Assembly: GCF_030150205.1 (NCBI RefSeq)
Contig: NZ_JASLGT010000024.1
Coordinates: 464,979 to 528,978 of the forward strand
Source of the DNA: Niabella sp.
GTDB taxonomy: Bacteria > Bacteroidota > Bacteroidia > Chitinophagales > Chitinophagaceae
Length of the DNA stretch: 64,000 nucleotides
Direction of reading: 5' to 3'
A model generated the notes under the pieces. The model was not told the origin of the DNA, did not search any database, and saw only the letters and a list, made by a program, of their open reading frames with translations. The position numbers and the translations under genes are program-made. Below, piece by piece: positions 61,477 through 64,000 of this stretch (within the stretch, counting starts at the first letter, position 1; each line of letters starts with the position of its first letter).

Positions 61477-61775
61477 AATCCCGGCTAAAAGTTATTATAG
61501 ATGATGAAGCTAAACGGGCCTTCCGGGAAGCATATCAGTATATTAAAAGAGACTCTTTACAAAATGCTGAAAAGGTAAGGGTTAAACTACTTGCTTCAAT
61601 AAAGGCCTTGCCAACGAACCCAGAAAGATATGCTCCGGATAAATATCGTTTGAACAATGATGGTGCCTACCGTGCTTATGAAATTTTAAAATACCGAGTT
61701 ACCTATTATATAGGAGATTCGGTAATTCGCATAATACGAATCCGCCATGTCAGAATGAACCCCTTGGAATATTAG
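61470..61775 (+). CDS. RelE/ParE superfamily toxin
   Basis: A 101-residue toxin-like protein: DDEAKRAFREAYQYIKRDSLQNAEKVRVKLLASIKALPTNPERY, then ILKYRVTYYIGDSVIRIIRIRHVRMNP. This is the ParE-type fold, with the C-terminal RIRHVRMNP in the position of the usual RVRHxRR or related basic tail. Targets of ParE (gyrase) or RelE (mRNA) cannot be distinguished from sequence. Confidence 0.88.
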   Translation: MVKSRLKVIIDDEAKRAFREAYQYIKRDSLQNAEKVRVKLLASIKALPTNPERYAPDKYRLNNDGAYRAYEILKYRVTYYIGDSVIRIIRIRHVRMNPLEY

Positions 61776-61807
61776 TTATTAATGTCCTGCCTAATCTACA
61801 TCTTTTC

Positions 61808-61815
61808 TACTTTTG
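61808..61815 (+). promoter_or_regulatory. -7 promoter element abutting the kdsB start codon
   Basis: TACTTTTG is a perfect TAnnTTTG and ends 4 nt before the ATG at 61820. Confidence 0.5.
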
Positions 61816-61819
61816 AATT

Positions 61820-62545
61820 ATGAAGCAAAAAATTATTGCCGTTATTCCCGCCCGTTATGCCGCCACGCGGTTCCCCGCAAAATTAATGAAGATGCTGGGC
61901 GACCGGCCGGTAATTGCGCATACCTATGCTTCGGTGGCCGGCAGCGGACTGTTTGATGATGTTTTTGTGGTAACGGACAGCATCCTGATTTTTGAAGAGA
62001 TCGTATCCCGTGGAGGAAAGGCCATTATGAGTGTTGCGGAACATGAAAGCGGCACCGACCGGATTGCGGAGGCGGTGAAGGATATGGAGGTGGATGTGAT
62101 CGTAAATGTGCAGGGCGATGAGCCGTTTATGCAGAAGGAACCCCTGGAAAAACTGGTGGCACTGTTCAACGTAGATACAGTGCAGGTAGGCTCGCTGATG
62201 CGGAGATTTACTTCAGAAGAGGCGCAAAATCCAAATGCTGTAAAAGTGGTGACCAGTAAGAATGGGAAGGCCCTGTATTTCAGCAGGAGTGTGCTTCCCT
62301 ACAGGCGGGATGAAACAATAGCGGTGCCTTATTACCTGCATATGGGTGTGTATGCATTCCGCAAAAAAGCATTGCTGGAATTTACCGGCTGGTCACTGTC
62401 TTTACTGGAACAAACGGAGAAACTGGAACAGCTACGCTTTTTGGATAATGGTGTTGATATTTATATGGCCGAAACGGATTATGAAACCGTGGCCATCGAT
62501 ACACCGGAAGATCTGGAAAAAGCAACCGCGCTGCTCAACCGGTAA
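61820..62545 (+). CDS. kdsB: 3-deoxy-manno-octulosonate cytidylyltransferase
   Basis: A 241-residue enzyme that activates KDO with CTP to make CMP-KDO for lipopolysaccharide. Nucleotide-binding start AVIPARYAATRFPAKLMKMLGDRPVI, the VNVQGDEPFMQ metal site (about residues 95-105), and the HMGVYAFRKKALLEF and EQLRFLDNG segments are all present at the family's usual length. Other KDO genes are not in the window. Confidence 0.97.
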   Translation: MKQKIIAVIPARYAATRFPAKLMKMLGDRPVIAHTYASVAGSGLFDDVFVVTDSILIFEEIVSRGGKAIMSVAEHESGTDRIAEAVKDMEVDVIVNVQGDEPFMQKEPLEKLVALFNVDTVQVGSLMRRFTSEEAQNPNAVKVVTSKNGKALYFSRSVLPYRRDETIAVPYYLHMGVYAFRKKALLEFTGWSLSLLEQTEKLEQLRFLDNGVDIYMAETDYETVAIDTPEDLEKATALLNR

Positions 62546-62601
62546 AGCACAGAACGAGGGAAACTACAGGAAGGGTGTATATGCCTTTTAATTTGGTGTT
62601 C

Positions 62602-62644
62602 ATCCGATAATCTGTGGGAAATAATCGATCACAGATTATCGGAT
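62602..62644. repeat. 15-bp perfect inverted repeat
   Basis: ATCCGATAATCTGTG (62602-62616) and CACAGATTATCGGAT (62630-62644) are perfect complements with a 13-nt spacer. No T run follows on either strand, so it is not a typical intrinsic terminator. It lies 57 nt after kdsB. Confidence 0.6.
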
Positions 62645-62709
62645 AAACACAGACAGGCAAGCCGTGGCGAAGCACCTGAAATGTTATGCTCCCAAACCGG
62701 TATGCCTGG

Positions 62710-62738
62710 TTTGTTCTGCATTAAAATAACTATCTTTC
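62710..62738 (+). promoter_or_regulatory. Promoter of corA
   Basis: TTTG (62710-62713) and TATCTTTC (62731-62738) are 17 nt apart; the -7 box ends 4 nt before the ATG at 62743. Confidence 0.5.
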
Positions 62739-62742
62739 CTGT

Positions 62743-63855
62743 ATGAAGATGCGTCCGGAAAAATATCTGCGATACCTTTTTTTACCCAATTTATTTGAGC
62801 TTTTCGGCACAGAGCGCACCCGGGAGATCCTTTCGGTGAATCCCACGGTGGTTCCTAAAAGAGAAGAGGCGCAGCAGGTGATCATTTCCGCGTATTGTTA
62901 TAATAAGGAAAGCATTGAAGAACGAAAGGATATTTCTTTACAGGAGGCCCTGGCCTTAAAAGAAAGCGATAAGATCGTGTGGATCAATATCGACGGACTG
63001 CGTAAATCCGACGTGGAAATGGTGGGCGCCCGCTATGGTATTCATCCCCTGTTGCAGGAGGATATCCTCAGCGTGAACCAGCGGGCCAAGATGGATGAAG
63101 AGGATGAGATCCTTTTTTGCCTGATGAATATGCTCTATTATAACGAGCAAAAAAAGTCGGTAGACCAGGAGCAGATCAGCCTGGTGCTGGGCAAAAATTT
63201 TGTGATCACGTTCCAGGAGGATCTGAACCGGGATGTATTTACCGCCCTCCGGGGACGTTTAAAACTGCCTACCAGTAAAACGCGTACTAAGGAAGCCGAT
63301 TACCTGTATTATACCTTGCTGGATACGATTGTAGACCATTATTTTATTGTAATGGATAAACTGGGAGATCAGATTGAAGACCTGGAAGAGGAGATCATCC
63401 GGAGCGCCAGCAAGCGAACCCTGGCATATGTTAATTCTTTAAGGAAGGAACTGATCGTATTAAAGAGAACGATTTACCCGGTACGGGAAGTGATCAGCGG
63501 TCTGATCAAAAGCGAAAATGAACTGCTGACGGAGCTGAATGAACGCTATTATAAAGATGTATATGATCATATTGTACAGGCCATCGACCTGGTAGAAAAC
63601 TACCGGGACATGATTACCGGTATGCAGGATCTTTACCTCAGTAATGTAAACCTGAAAATGAATGAGGTCATGAAGGTAATGGCCGTCGTAACCTGTTTAC
63701 TGGCCCCGGCTACCGTTATCGGCGGCATTTTTGGAATGAATTTTAATGTGATCCCGCTTACCAATCACCATTTTGGTTTCTGGATCGCTGTGGCTGCAAT
63801 GATCCTGATTCCCATCTGGATGTTACTGATCTTTAAAAAGAAGGGGTGGTTTTAA
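62743..63855 (+). CDS. corA: Magnesium/cobalt transporter CorA
   Basis: A 370-residue CorA-type channel. The long N-terminal cytosolic domain is followed by two C-terminal helices; the GMN selectivity motif is in GGIFGMNFNVIP (about residues 335-346), with the second helix ending in KKKGWF. It exchanges Mg2+ (and possibly Co2+) across the inner membrane. Confidence 0.96.
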   Translation: MKMRPEKYLRYLFLPNLFELFGTERTREILSVNPTVVPKREEAQQVIISAYCYNKESIEERKDISLQEALALKESDKIVWINIDGLRKSDVEMVGARYGIHPLLQEDILSVNQRAKMDEEDEILFCLMNMLYYNEQKKSVDQEQISLVLGKNFVITFQEDLNRDVFTALRGRLKLPTSKTRTKEADYLYYTLLDTIVDHYFIVMDKLGDQIEDLEEEIIRSASKRTLAYVNSLRKELIVLKRTIYPVREVISGLIKSENELLTELNERYYKDVYDHIVQAIDLVENYRDMITGMQDLYLSNVNLKMNEVMKVMAVVTCLLAPATVIGGIFGMNFNVIPLTNHHFGFWIAVAAMILIPIWMLLIFKKKGWF

Positions 63856-63899
63856 TCTCATAATATCCCGCTATCAAAAATACTAAAATAATAATTTCT

Positions 63900-63907
63900 T
63901 ATCTTTG
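63900..63907 (+). promoter_or_regulatory. -7 promoter element for the gene at the window end
   Basis: TATCTTTG is a perfect TAnnTTTG and lies 17 nt before the ATG at 63925. Confidence 0.5.
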
Positions 63908-63924
63908 CGTTCAAACTTATATAC

Positions 63925-64000
63925 ATGCGAACGCTAAAGTTGATAAATCACCTGAGCGATGCAGCCATAAAAGAGCAGCTTTCAATCATGGCAGGAAAGC
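63925..64000 (+). CDS. Start of an uncharacterised gene (truncated by window end)
   Basis: The first 25 codons (MRTLKLINHLSDAAIKEQLS and onward) are open to the window end, behind a good promoter box. The pattern LKLINHLSDAAIKEQL resembles the N-terminal helix-turn-helix region of some IS630-type transposases, but 25 residues are too few to call this. Confidence 0.5.
   Translation, partial: MRTLKLINHLSDAAIKEQLSIMAGK

Noticed and set aside
1..64000. CRISPR arrays, rRNA genes, tRNA genes and prophage modules
   Set aside because: I looked for regularly spaced repeats, tRNA-like arms, rRNA stretches and phage structural genes by eye and saw none; a dedicated scan would be firmer.

Overview
This is a 64 kb chromosomal stretch of a Bacteroidota bacterium, most likely a member of the Chitinophagaceae (Niabella-like); the genus is an inference. 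Support: two SusC/SusD pairs, many TonB-dependent receptors and Cys-anchored lipoproteins, lineage-typical families (IPExxxVDY, DUF4920, DUF2007, HAAS/PadR, cysteine-rich CWC), and promoters of the Bacteroidota type (TTG, about 19-20 nt, TAnnTTTG). I found no rRNA, tRNA, CRISPR array, prophage or complete insertion sequence.

Layout. 1-10.0 kb: a minus-strand operon of two consecutive SusC/SusD outer-membrane uptake pairs. 10.5-13 kb: two divergent Crp/Fnr-type regulators, each followed by a DoxX-family membrane protein, in a mirror arrangement. 13-18.4 kb: AraC regulator, DUF6265, GIY-YIG, membrane proteins, a PhyH-type dioxygenase and a nucleotidyltransferase. 18.5-19 kb: a scar where the tail of a SusD-like gene abuts the tail of a LuxR-type regulator. 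19-25 kb: AraC regulator, RibD-like reductase, IPExxxVDY / phhB / DUF4920 operon, a stand-alone atpA, then a LytTR response regulator and an HPt protein without a kinase. 25-33 kb: mtgA, LysE-type exporter, GH3-family enzyme, GT2, inositol monophosphatase, thiL, membrane-bound AraC regulator. 33-41 kb: TonB receptor with a CxxCH lipoprotein, S41 peptidase, thioredoxin-like protein, GH29 fucosidase. 41-49.3 kb (minus strand): three tandem HAAS-domain membrane proteins under a PadR regulator, omega-amidase, sterol desaturase, recX, a PIN-type toxin-antitoxin pair, and a serine protease operon. 49.5-52.6 kb: dnaN, geranylgeranyl-reductase-like flavoprotein, TPM protein. 52.9-58.7 kb: a cobalamin riboswitch followed by a BtuB-like receptor and three surface lipoproteins, two of them BtuG-like. 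58.8-64 kb: thioesterase, CWC protein, DUF2007, second sterol desaturase, ParE-type toxin-antitoxin, kdsB, corA and the start of one more gene.

The clearest functional systems are the B12 uptake operon, the double SusCD operon, the PadR-HAAS cassette (with a palindromic operator around its promoter) and the mirrored Crp/DoxX pairs. A window-wide feature is that seven plus-strand genes have a TAnnTTTG-like -7 box ending only 3-5 nt before the start codon, which predicts leaderless mRNAs. Non-coding gaps contain dispersed repeats and inverted repeats shared between distant sites.
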